Source: Thermoflexales bacterium (GTDB lineage: Bacteria > Chloroflexota > Anaerolineae > Fen-1058). Taken from it: a stretch of 9,263 nucleotides of DNA. The notes under the pieces are model-generated. The model did not search any database. It saw only the letters and a program-made list of their open reading frames with translations, and had not been told where the DNA came from. Below, piece by piece: positions 1 through 6,800 of the stretch. The stretch is from contig JADGQE010000139.1 of assembly GCA_017882055.1 (NCBI GenBank), positions 1 through 9,263 on the forward strand, given 5' to 3'. Position 1 is the first letter of the stretch; the number at the start of each line of letters is the position of its first letter. The translations under genes were made by a program, and so were the position numbers.

Positions 1-1
1 A

Positions 2-406
2 TTGCCGACCACACAGTCGGCGGTTCGTGGTCTGGTGGTCAAGATTGATGGCAACATGCTGACTGTGATGGAAGGCGGGGGCTTTGGCGGAAACTTTGGG
101 GGTGGAACAAATGGTACACCTCGACCGACACCCGATGGCACGCCGCGTGCCAGGCCAACACCGGGCGGCGGCACTGAAGTTCAAGTGGATGTGAGCAATG
201 CGCAGGTTTATCAGGACGTGACGTTCGCTAATCTCAACGGGCAGCCGCCGAGTGGCACGGTTCAACAGAAGGTCGAAGCGAGTTCGCTGGACAAAGTTGT
301 CGCGAATAGTCGCGTGACCATTTGGGGTGATCAAAACGGCGATCAGATCACGGCCAAAGTGATCGTTTATACGCAGGCCAGATCATCTCAACCGCAACAA
401 CCTTGA
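2..406 (+). CDS. C-terminal part of a probable exported DUF5666-like protein (5' end outside window)
   Basis: The frame is open to the left edge, and the only nearby start would be a TTG at base 2 with no ribosome binding site in view. I therefore read this as the 3' portion of a longer gene. The 134 visible residues begin with a beta-strand-like segment (GLVVKIDGNMLTV), followed by a Gly-rich stretch and a Pro/Thr/Arg-rich low-complexity insert (about residues 25-56). Strands resume with VQVDVSNAQVY and VTIWGDQNGDQITAKVIVYTQ-type sequence. The pattern of 'G-x-V-x-x-IDG-x-x-LTV' followed much later by 'V-x-x-x-G-x-x-x-G-x-x-I-x-A-K-V-I' resembles DUF5666-type small beta-barrel domains, which are usually found in secreted or lipid-anchored proteins. 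No enzymatic motif is visible and the function is unknown. Family assignment is from memory of the pattern, so it is moderate at best. The coding frame itself is credible because composition and codon use match the neighbours. Confidence 0.6.
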   Translation: MPTTQSAVRGLVVKIDGNMLTVMEGGGFGGNFGGGTNGTPRPTPDGTPRARPTPGGGTEVQVDVSNAQVYQDVTFANLNGQPPSGTVQQKVEASSLDKVVANSRVTIWGDQNGDQITAKVIVYTQARSSQPQQP

Positions 407-447
407 TGCCAAATGGTGTAATTTCAGGCTTCGCGTTGGCTGCTTCG

Positions 448-456
448 TGGTATGAT
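448..456 (+). promoter_or_regulatory. possible extended -10 promoter (TGG-TATGAT)
   Basis: TATGAT (451-456) matches the sigma-70-type -10 consensus at five of six bases and is preceded by TGG, giving a TGn extended -10. No good -35 hexamer is seen at the usual distance. Transcription would begin near 463, about 40 bases before the dehydrogenase remnant at 504. If active, it could now supply transcripts to the kinase-regulator operon at 736. Weak, sequence-only call. Confidence 0.3.
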
Positions 457-503
457 CGATTGCAGCAGCGGCAACCATTAATGATTGGGTGATGATTTTT
501 CGC

Positions 504-735
504 ATGGGCTTACTAGCTAACAAGGTGGCCGTCGTCACCTGCGGCACACGCGGATTGGGTCTGGCGATTGCGCAGGCATATGCGCGTGAAGGCGCAGCCG
601 TGATGATCGCATCCAGATGGCGCGCCGCCTGATGCGCCGGCCGGTGCAGCCTTCGACGTTGACGGTTGTGATCGTGCCAACAGCGATCAATGACCAGTTG
701 CCCAATTGGTCGATGGACCGATAACGGACTGACTC
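504..735 (+). pseudogene. decayed 5' fragment of a short-chain dehydrogenase/reductase (SDR) gene
   Basis: An ATG at 504 (or in-frame ATG at 492) opens a frame of 42 codons ending in TGA at 630-632. Its product begins with the classic SDR N-terminus: LLANKVAVVTC, then GTRGLGLAIAQAYAREGAAV and MIASR. These are the first beta strand, the NAD(P)-binding glycine motif TGxxxGxG, helix one and the second strand. The first glycine of the motif is replaced by Cys (T-C-G-T-R-G-L-G). Intact SDRs are about 250 residues, so some 80 percent is missing. In the +1 frame, bases 616-693 read on as a Pro/Ala-rich piece with AFDVDGCDRANSDQ before another stop, and then PVAQLVDGP follows. This faintly resembles the next SDR segment (a D-V-x-D-R region followed by helix residues), suggesting frameshift plus stop decay. 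There is no catalytic YxxxK or NNAG. The rest of 407-503 holds only the possible promoter. Confidence 0.6.
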
Positions 736-2079
736 ATGACTCATCGAAGTTTGACGATTGATCCACCCACTGAAATGCTGGTGCCGCTGCACACGGCGGT
801 GCGGCTGCTGCGGATCATGCTGTCGATCAACCTGGTGTTGGCGATGGTCGGCATCGTTTTTCCGGGCCTGTACTTCGGAATGGGCGCGTCCGTGTTGGTG
901 GCGTTGACGAGCTGGCCGACGGCCCTGGTGTGGGTCTTTGTCATGCTGCCCGGCCTGACCCGCCGGCTTGGCCGCTATTACCTGCCCGTCTGCATCGTGT
1001 TGACGATTGCCGCGCAGTCGATCGAGAATGGGTTGGGGACTTTTCTAAACCCGCGGACGTTTGAGCGTGCGCGTGATTTCTTCGCCGGGCGGTCTGGTGG
1101 CGACGGGCCGTTCGGGTTCGGGGGTATGCCGTTCGAGGCGCGCGCGGTCGAGCCGTTGTTCTTGATCATCGCCGCCACTGTGCTGGGGGCCTGGGCCTAC
1201 GGTCGACGTGGTGGCTATGCCACCACCGGTCTGGCCGCTGTTTTGCTGCTGGTCAGTAACCTGACCGATATTTTCGGCGGCGGCGAAGCGCGCCTGGTTT
1301 TTCCACTGTTTGCCTTTCGCGTCACCTTGATCCTGGTGGTCGGTTATATCGTCGGCACATTGGCCGAACAGGAACGCAAGCAAACGATCGAGTTGAGTGC
1401 GGCCAATACCAAACTGCGCGAGCAGACGTCGGCCATCGAGCAACTCGCTACGGCGCGTGAACGCAATCGGCTGGCGCGCGATTTGCACGACACGCTGGCG
1501 CATTCGCTGGCCGGGCTGGTCGTGCAGCTGGGCGCGATCGATACCCTGATGCAAGCGGAGCCGGGAGCGGCGCGGGCAGAAGTGGCTACGGCCCGCAAGC
1601 TGGCGCAGACCGGCTTGCAAGAAGCGCGCCACGCGATCCGCGATCTGCGCGCCAATCCGGTCGAAGACCTGGGGCTGGCCCGCGCGCTTGAACGCGCCGC
1701 GCTGGATTTCGGCGAACGATCGGGCGTGCAAATCGATCTCAATGTGTCTGATCCCAAAGCGGCAATCCCCAATGAAACGGCGGCTCAAATTCTACGCATT
1801 GCCCAGGAGGCGTTGAACAACGTCGAGCGGCACGCCGGTGCGCGGCGGGTGGGCGTCACACTGGCGCAGAAGAACGGCGGCCTGAAGTTGAACATTACCG
1901 ACGATGGCCGCGGCTTCGATGATGCCAGTATCGGCGACGAGCGTTTTGGCTTAACGGGCATGCGCGAACGGGCGGAGATGATCGGCGCGGAGTTGAAAGT
2001 GGACAGCACGGTGGGGCGGGGGACAACGGTTCAATTGACAATGGCCCATGATCAATTTTCAATGAAACCAACGCCATGA
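736..2079 (+). CDS. membrane sensor histidine kinase, HisKA_3 (NarL/DesK/LiaS-type)
   Basis: This 447-residue protein senses an unknown signal at the membrane and phosphorylates the regulator encoded next to it. The N-terminal half has about six hydrophobic helices (roughly 24-47, 50-73, 82-104, 138-155, 160-178, 188-208), separated by a Gly-rich loop near 113-130. A short helical linker rich in E, K and A leads to the HisKA_3 dimerisation domain, with the sequence ARERNRLARDLHDTLAHSL. The phosphoacceptor is His251. Asp252 and His256 fit the DxxxQ/H signature associated with phosphatase activity in this family. The ATPase domain shows the N box (EALNN, Asn361/Asn362), G1 box DDGRGFD (389-395), GLTGMRER (405-412) and GRGTTV (427-432), all intact. 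Length is normal for the family. The start at 736 has only a weak upstream purine patch; Met14 is an alternative. The last codons overlap the regulator gene. The signal cannot be read from sequence. Confidence 0.93.
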   Translation: MTHRSLTIDPPTEMLVPLHTAVRLLRIMLSINLVLAMVGIVFPGLYFGMGASVLVALTSWPTALVWVFVMLPGLTRRLGRYYLPVCIVLTIAAQSIENGLGTFLNPRTFERARDFFAGRSGGDGPFGFGGMPFEARAVEPLFLIIAATVLGAWAYGRRGGYATTGLAAVLLLVSNLTDIFGGGEARLVFPLFAFRVTLILVVGYIVGTLAEQERKQTIELSAANTKLREQTSAIEQLATARERNRLARDLHDTLAHSLAGLVVQLGAIDTLMQAEPGAARAEVATARKLAQTGLQEARHAIRDLRANPVEDLGLARALERAALDFGERSGVQIDLNVSDPKAAIPNETAAQILRIAQEALNNVERHAGARRVGVTLAQKNGGLKLNITDDGRGFDDASIGDERFGLTGMRERAEMIGAELKVDSTVGRGTTVQLTMAHDQFSMKPTP

Positions 2080-2756
2080 ATAAAATTCGCGTGTTGCTCG
2101 CCGACGATCAAGACATCATTCGCACCGGCTTGACGATCATCCTCAATCACCAGCCTGATCTGGAAGTGGTCGGGCAGGCGGCGGATGGCCCGCAGGCCGT
2201 GGAACTCGCGCGCCAGCTGCAGCCGGATGTGATTTTGATGGACATCAAGATGCCGCAGCTCAACGGCATTCAGGCCACGCGCCGGATCGTGGCCGCTCAG
2301 CCGCGCACGCAAATCATCATGCTGACGACGTACGACAACGACGATTGGGTCTTCGATGCGATCCGGGCCGGTGCGATTGGCTACTTGCTCAAAGATGCCG
2401 CGGGCGATGCGCTGGCCGATGCGGTGCGCGGCGCCGTACGGGGCGAATCGCAGATCGATCCGACCGTGGCGCGCAAGGTGCTGCGCGAGTTTCAGCACTT
2501 CAACGCGGATCGATCCGCCGCGCCGAAACAACCGGCGGAAGATGAATTGCCGCTCGAACGCTTGACCGACCGTGAAGAAGAGGTCATCAAATTGCTGGCG
2601 GCGGGTTTGTCCAACAAAGAGATTGCGGCCAAGTTGTCGCTGAGCGAAGGCACGGTCAAGAATCACATCAGCGCGATCCTGGGAAAACTCCACGCGAATG
2701 ATCGAACGCAAGCGGTGCTCACGGCGTTGAAGCGGGGACTTGTGGATTTGGGGTAA
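2076..2756 (+). CDS. NarL/FixJ-family response regulator with LuxR-type HTH
   Basis: This 226-residue cytoplasmic regulator receives phosphate from the upstream kinase and binds DNA. The receiver domain (about 1-120) has the acidic pair Asp10/Asp11, the phosphoacceptor Asp56 in ILMDIKMP, the switch residue Thr84, Tyr103, and Lys106 in YLLKDA. A charged linker (about 140-162, QPAEDELPLERL) joins it to a LuxR-type helix-turn-helix at 163-226. That domain begins LTDREEEVIKLLAAGLSNKE, with the recognition helix near SEGTVKNHISAIL (190-202). All residues needed for phosphotransfer are present. The ATG overlaps the kinase stop codon as ATGA (2076-2079), so translation is probably coupled and the two proteins are made in fixed ratio. 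The pairing of a HisKA_3 kinase with a NarL-type regulator is the usual cognate arrangement. Targets are not identifiable here; autoregulation of the operon is possible but no repeat-type operator was recognised upstream. No convincing terminator follows the stop. Confidence 0.95.
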   Translation: MNKIRVLLADDQDIIRTGLTIILNHQPDLEVVGQAADGPQAVELARQLQPDVILMDIKMPQLNGIQATRRIVAAQPRTQIIMLTTYDNDDWVFDAIRAGAIGYLLKDAAGDALADAVRGAVRGESQIDPTVARKVLREFQHFNADRSAAPKQPAEDELPLERLTDREEEVIKLLAAGLSNKEIAAKLSLSEGTVKNHISAILGKLHANDRTQAVLTALKRGLVDLG

Positions 2757-2801
2757 AAACTTGCTTCATCGATCAACAGCGTAAGAAGCCCATGCTGTCT
2801 A

Positions 2802-3272
2802 TCATTGCATCGGCAGGCCAGATGGATTGCAGGTCATTTCGATTACGGTGTACTGCGCTCTTAGTTTGTCTAGTTCAACTTGTTGTTGTTGCAGAATATC
2901 CTGATAGTTATCCGGCGGATTTCCCCAGCAACCTTTGAGTGGATAGAAGCGAATCTCCTTCCCCGCCGAATCCACTAGTTTTCCATTTTGACAGCGTGCG
3001 CCAATCTCATCCAGTCTCTGCTGAACGGTCACTTTGCTGACTTTGCTTCCGCCCATTGCCTGAGCCGAAACAACGCTCGATAACTCGATGTCGGGTGGCA
3101 GACAAGCTCCACTGCCTTGCGCCGACGAGCCTACCGGCGAAATGAGAGGCGAGGGCAGCAACGTCGGAGACGAGACGGTCGGCACAGGGAAAGTGACCGT
3201 CGGCTGGCTGCTGACTGGCGCACAGGCGGCCAGCACAGTCCCCAGTATCATCAATACATATTTACACCTCAT
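2802..3272 (-). CDS. small lipoprotein of unknown function with four mature cysteines
   Basis: The 156-residue product begins with MRCKYVLMILGTVLAAC, a lipoprotein signal peptide with lipobox LAAC. Cys17 would be the lipidated residue, anchoring the protein outside the membrane. Residues 20-55 are a Pro/Thr/Ser-rich spacer typical of extracellular lipoproteins in Chloroflexota. The folded part (about 57-156) has four cysteines (57, 94, 115, 148) that could form two disulfides, and motifs QQRLDEIGARC, KEIRFYPLKGCWGNPPDNY and YTVIEMTCNPSG. I recall the pattern of 'KLVDxxGKEIRFY' plus 'GCWGNPP' from uncharacterised bacterial proteins, but I know no function. The start is well supported: a GGGAGGA ribosome binding site (3277-3283) lies four bases before the ATG. 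The gene lies 60 bases downstream of the DUF493 gene on the same strand, so co-transcription is likely. It converges with the regulator gene, with 45 bases between their stops. Confidence 0.85.
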   Translation of the reverse strand: MRCKYVLMILGTVLAACAPVSSQPTVTFPVPTVSSPTLLPSPLISPVGSSAQGSGACLPPDIELSSVVSAQAMGGSKVSKVTVQQRLDEIGARCQNGKLVDSAGKEIRFYPLKGCWGNPPDNYQDILQQQQVELDKLRAQYTVIEMTCNPSGLPMQ

Positions 3273-3276
3273 TTTG

Positions 3277-3283
3277 TCCTCCC
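3277..3283 (-). promoter_or_regulatory. strong Shine-Dalgarno site of the lipoprotein gene
   Basis: On the minus strand GGGAGGA is followed by CAAA and the ATG at 3272. The GGAGG core sits six bases before the start codon, close to the optimum, and it fixes the start that yields an intact lipoprotein signal peptide. Confidence 0.75.
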
Positions 3284-3332
3284 GCTGACGAAGTGGCTAT
3301 CTCCCGATACGAATAGCTAAACAGTATTGCCG

Positions 3333-3629
3333 CTAAAGCAGCATCAGCACCCGCTTGTTATCGCTGAGTTCTTGATACAATCCATCGAGCTGTTCCCGGC
3401 TGTCCGCAATGAACGTGGCCGTAACGGCCAGGTATTTACCGCCATGGCTCGTTCGACTTGTCACGGCCTCTTCGTCGAACAGCGGCACATGCCGCCGCAC
3501 GATCGAAACGATCAGCGCTTCGAAGTCGTCATCATTGTAGCCCATCGCTTTGAGCGGAAACGAACACGGAAATTGTAAGCCAAGTTTGGCAGTGTCGATC
3601 ATCGGAATCCCATTTTCTCGCCGTATCAC
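3333..3629 (-). CDS. DUF493 (UPF0250, YbeD-like) small conserved protein
   Basis: The product carries the complete DUF493 pattern: LQFPCSFPLKAMG, then a helix FEALIVSIVRRHVP, a strand region SRTSHGGKYLAVTATFIA, and the C-terminal helix EQLDGLYQELSDNKRVLMLL. It lines up along its length with E. coli YbeD (87 residues), including the FP-x-x-F-x-x-K-x-MG start, K-x-x-x-V-x-x-x-x-A core and final V-x-M-x-L. The fold is a ferredoxin-like, ACT/regulatory-type domain, and the biological role of the family is not established. The frame is open up to 3722, but the perfect TATAAT at 3673-3678 would place the transcript start near 3666, inside that extension. I therefore choose GTG at 3629 (98 codons), which has GAGGAGAGG six bases upstream. 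ATG at 3602 gives 89 residues, matching YbeD length even better, but has a poorer ribosome binding site. The family call is firm; the start is not. Confidence 0.85.
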   Translation of the reverse strand: MIRRENGIPMIDTAKLGLQFPCSFPLKAMGYNDDDFEALIVSIVRRHVPLFDEEAVTSRTSHGGKYLAVTATFIADSREQLDGLYQELSDNKRVLMLL

Positions 3630-3635
3630 TGGGAG

Positions 3636-3644
3636 CCTCTCCTC
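3636..3644 (-). promoter_or_regulatory. Shine-Dalgarno-like GAGGAGAGG before the GTG start of the DUF493 gene
   Basis: On the minus strand GAGGAGAGG is followed by six bases (CTCCCA) and GTG at 3629. The competing ATG at 3602 has only GGGA in front of it. This site is the main argument for the GTG start. Confidence 0.5.
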
Positions 3645-3672
3645 ATATAGCCTCCTGTCGGGCACGATACTA

Positions 3673-3681
3673 ATTATAGCA
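3673..3681 (-). promoter_or_regulatory. extended -10 promoter (TGC-TATAAT) for the DUF493-lipoprotein pair
   Basis: Reading the minus strand, TGC is followed directly by a perfect TATAAT (3678 down to 3673). The TGn element plus consensus -10 can act without a good -35, and none is obvious 17 bases upstream (GACCGA). Predicted transcript start is near 3666, leaving a leader of about 37 bases to the GTG at 3629. This rules against translation from the far upstream ATG at 3722 on this transcript. Confidence 0.55.
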
Positions 3682-3767
3682 GTTATCGCGCTCTCTCGGT
3701 CCCCAATCTCGCGCTTCCTCACCTGTGAATGTTGCCGGAATGCGGCCGCTTTCTTAGAAACCTGATG

Positions 3768-3776
3768 TGTTATACA
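3768..3776 (+). promoter_or_regulatory. possible extended -10 promoter (TGT-TATACA) for the giant kinase gene
   Basis: TGT followed by TATACA (3771-3776) gives an extended -10 with five of six consensus bases; the overlapping TACAAT (3773-3778) is an equal match in another register. No good -35 is visible upstream. Transcription would start near 3783, about 85 bases before the ATG at 3867, immediately ahead of the inverted repeat at 3788-3804. It faces away from the DUF493 promoter, so the two units diverge. Confidence 0.4.
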
Positions 3777-3787
3777 ATGGCAGGTAG

Positions 3788-3804
3788 GTGAAACAAAGTT
3801 TCAC
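3788..3804. repeat. perfect 7-bp inverted repeat (GTGAAAC-AAA-GTTTCAC), candidate operator or leader hairpin
   Basis: GTGAAAC at 3788-3794 is exactly complementary to GTTTCAC at 3798-3804, with a 3-base centre. It lies just downstream of the candidate -10 at 3768-3776, where a bound dimeric repressor would block transcription of the kinase gene. In RNA it would form a short hairpin with a tight loop. No T-run follows, so it is not a typical intrinsic terminator. Confidence 0.5.
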
Positions 3805-3855
3805 GACTTAACCGGCACGCTGCAGCACGCCGCGTTGATTTACTTTAACAGGTCA

Positions 3856-3860
3856 AAGGA
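3856..3860 (+). promoter_or_regulatory. Shine-Dalgarno site (AAGGA) of the giant kinase gene
   Basis: AAGGA ends six bases before the ATG at 3867 (spacer TTTGCG). It supports that start over the in-frame ATGs eight and twelve codons later, and it keeps the whole first membrane helix. Confidence 0.6.
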
Positions 3861-3866
3861 TTTGCG

Positions 3867-6800
3867 ATGCAGTTTCAATATTCGCCCTACATGCTGCCCC
3901 TCATGGGCGCGGCCTTTATTTCAGGCTGCGTGGCGGCCTATGTGTGGCGGCACGGCGCTACACGCAGTGCGCCAGCGCTGGTGATACTGGCCGTGGCAAT
4001 CATGGTCTGGTCATTAGGCTACGCATTGGAGATTGCAGGTGCCGACCTGCCCACCAAAGAGTTTTGGGGTAAAGCCCAATACATCGGCATTGTCACTGCA
4101 CCGCTGATGTGGCTCATCTTTGCCTTCAATCACTCCAATCGGAGTAAACAGATGGCGCGCCGCGACATGCTGCTCCTGACGATCGTGCCGCTCATCACGC
4201 TGGTGCTGGCTTTGACCAACGACTCTCACGGTTTGATCTGGAAGGAAGTCGGTATCCAAACCGCGGGGGATTTCTCGGCGCTGAGCGTCTCCTACGGTTT
4301 CTGGTTCTGGGTGCATTCGGTTTATTCCTACCTCCTTCTGTTGTTGGGCTCCATCTTCATCATCCGCTCAATCGGCCGCCTGCCGGGCTTATACCGCGGG
4401 CAAGCCGTTATTTTGCTTATGGCGGTGCTGGCCCCCTGGATGGCAAATATCCTTTATCTCGTCCACCTCAGCCCTGTTCCCAATCTGGACTTGACACCCT
4501 TTGCCTTTGCCCTTACCGTCGTGGCGCTCGCGTGGGGCATCGTTGGATTCCAGCTAGTTGACTTATCGCCCGTCGCACGCGACAGAGTGGTGGAAGAAAT
4601 GAACGATGGCATGATCGTGCTCAATGCGCGGAACCGCATTGCCGACATCAACCCGGCCGCGCAACGCATGATCGGCCTCTCGGCTTCGCAAACGATTGGC
4701 CGGATGACAACCGAGGTCTTCGGTGCTTGGTCCTATTTGGCCGAACATTACGCCAATGTCACGGAGGCACAAGACGAAATCACGATCGGTGAAGGCGAAG
4801 CCCAACGCTGGTACGAGCTGCGTATCTCGCCCTTAAAAGATCGGCACCAGCGCGTCGTTGGGCGGGTGCTTACCTTACGCGACATCACCGAACGCAAGCG
4901 AGTTGAAGACCGGTTAGTGCAGGAACGCAATCTACTACGGACAGTGATCGACAATGTGCCCGATCAGATCTTTGTCCGCGATACGGCCTGCCGCTTTATC
5001 CTGTCTAACCTGAGCGACGCGCGCGCAATGGGTATGGCTGACCCCGAAACGCTGTTGGGCAAGACCGATTTCGATTTTTATCCGTCCGAACTGGCGGCTC
5101 AATATCAGGCCGATGACCTGGCCGTCATGCAGTCCGGCCAGCCCATGTTTAACCGTGAAGAGCGCACCAGTGAAGTAGACGGCCAGCTGCGTTGGGTCCT
5201 AACCACCAAGGTGCCGTTGCACGATCGGCAGGGACAGATCGTAGGCCTGGTGGGCATCGCCCGCGACATTACCGAGCGCAAGCGGGCTGAGGAGGAACTC
5301 CGCAAATCCAAAGACGAATTGGAACTAAGAGTAGCCGAGCGTACGGCTGAGTTGACAAGCGCCAATGAACGCCTGCAGATCCAGCTAACCGAACGCAAGC
5401 AAGCTGAAGAAGAAATCTTTAGTCTCTCCAGATTCCCGGCCGAAAACCCGAATCCGGTACTACGCCTGGCACTGAACGGTAGTATTCTTTACGCGAACAA
5501 GGCTAGCGGGCCTTTGCTGGACGCCTGGAGACGGCAGGTGTATCAGAAGGCACCCACTGAATGGCAAGAGTATGCTATAGAGGCGTTTGAGTCGGACCTG
5601 AATAAGGAAGTTGAAATTGAGTGCGCCGGACGAACTTTTTCCTGCATTCTGGCCCCCGTGCAAGAAGCGAGCTACATCAACATCTATGGCCACGATATCA
5701 CTGACCGCAAGCGGGCGGAAAAAGACATACGGCTTAAAGATCAGTTACTTCATTTGACCGGCGAAATGGCCAAAGTGGGCGGCTGGGAATATGATGCGGC
5801 GACGTTGAAGGGCACGTGGACGGACGAAGTGGCCAGGATACATGATCTAGACCCGCAGCTGGGCACGAGTGTTGAATTGGGACTCAGTTTCTATTCGGGC
5901 GAGTCGCGGGAGAAAATCGAACAGGCCGTGAAAGCCGCGATTGAAGCCGCTAAACCCTATGATTTAGAATTGGAAATGGTCAGTGCGACCGGCCAGCCCA
6001 AGTGGGTAAGAACGATGGGATCGCCCATTACAGACGGCGATAAGGTTATCAAGGTAAGGGGCATTTTTCAGGACATCACCGACCGCAAACAAGCTGAAGC
6101 CGCGCTCCGCGAGAGCGAGGAACGCTTCCGCACGCTGTATGAGAATAGCACGATCGGCCTGTACCGGACGACGCCGGATGGCCGGATCCTATTGGCGAAT
6201 CCGACCCTGGTCGGGCTGATTGGCTACTCAGCATTCGATGAACTTTCGACTAGGAACCTTCAAGACGATGGCTTCCAGCCTGCGTATGAACGCGCTCAAT
6301 TTCTGGAGGCTATCGAACAGGCGGGTGAAGTAAAGGGCTTAGAATCGGCCTGGACACGGCGGGATGGCACGGCCATTTTTGTCCGGGAAAGTGCCCGCGC
6401 CATCCGCGATCAACAGGGTAAGACGCTGTACTATGACGGGATCGTCGAGGACATCACTGAGCGCAAGCGGGCGGAAGAAAAATTAATCATTGCCAACACA
6501 GAACTTGCCTATCAAAATGAAGAGAAAGAAAAGCGGGCAGCCGAGTTGCTCGTTGCCAACACAGAACTTGTCTATCAAAATGAAGAGAAGGAAAAACGGG
6601 CAGCCGAGTTGCTCGTTGCCAACACAGAACTTGTCTATCAAAATGAAGAGAAGGAAAAACGGGCAGCCGAGTTGCTCATTGCCAACACAGAACTTGTCTA
6701 TCAAAATGAGGAGAAAGAAAAACGGGCAGCCGAGTTGCTCATTGCCAACAAAGAACTTGTTTTTCAAAATGAAGAGAAAGAAAAGCGGGCAGCAGAACTT

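Noticed and set aside
659..690. Sigma-70 promoter with TTGACG as -35 in front of the kinase gene
   Set aside because: No acceptable -10 hexamer lies 16-18 bases downstream.
1045..1788. 247-codon open frame on the minus strand
   Set aside because: Antisense to the kinase transmembrane and HisKA_3 regions; Arg/Gln-rich with no family resemblance.
2052..2711. 219-codon open frame on the minus strand
   Set aside because: Antisense shadow of the response regulator, whose receiver and HTH motifs are complete on the plus strand.
2757..2801. Terminator between the convergent regulator and lipoprotein genes
   Set aside because: Only 5-bp complementary arms (GCTTC/GAAGC, ACAGC/GCTGT) with long loops and no T-run were found; too weak to call.
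3333..3722. 129-codon version of the DUF493 gene starting at ATG 3722
   Set aside because: The extra N-terminus has no counterpart in the family, lacks a ribosome site, and contains the likely promoter.
6483..6797. CRISPR array
   Set aside because: The units are contiguous 63-mers with no unique spacers, and the array is in frame inside a coding region.
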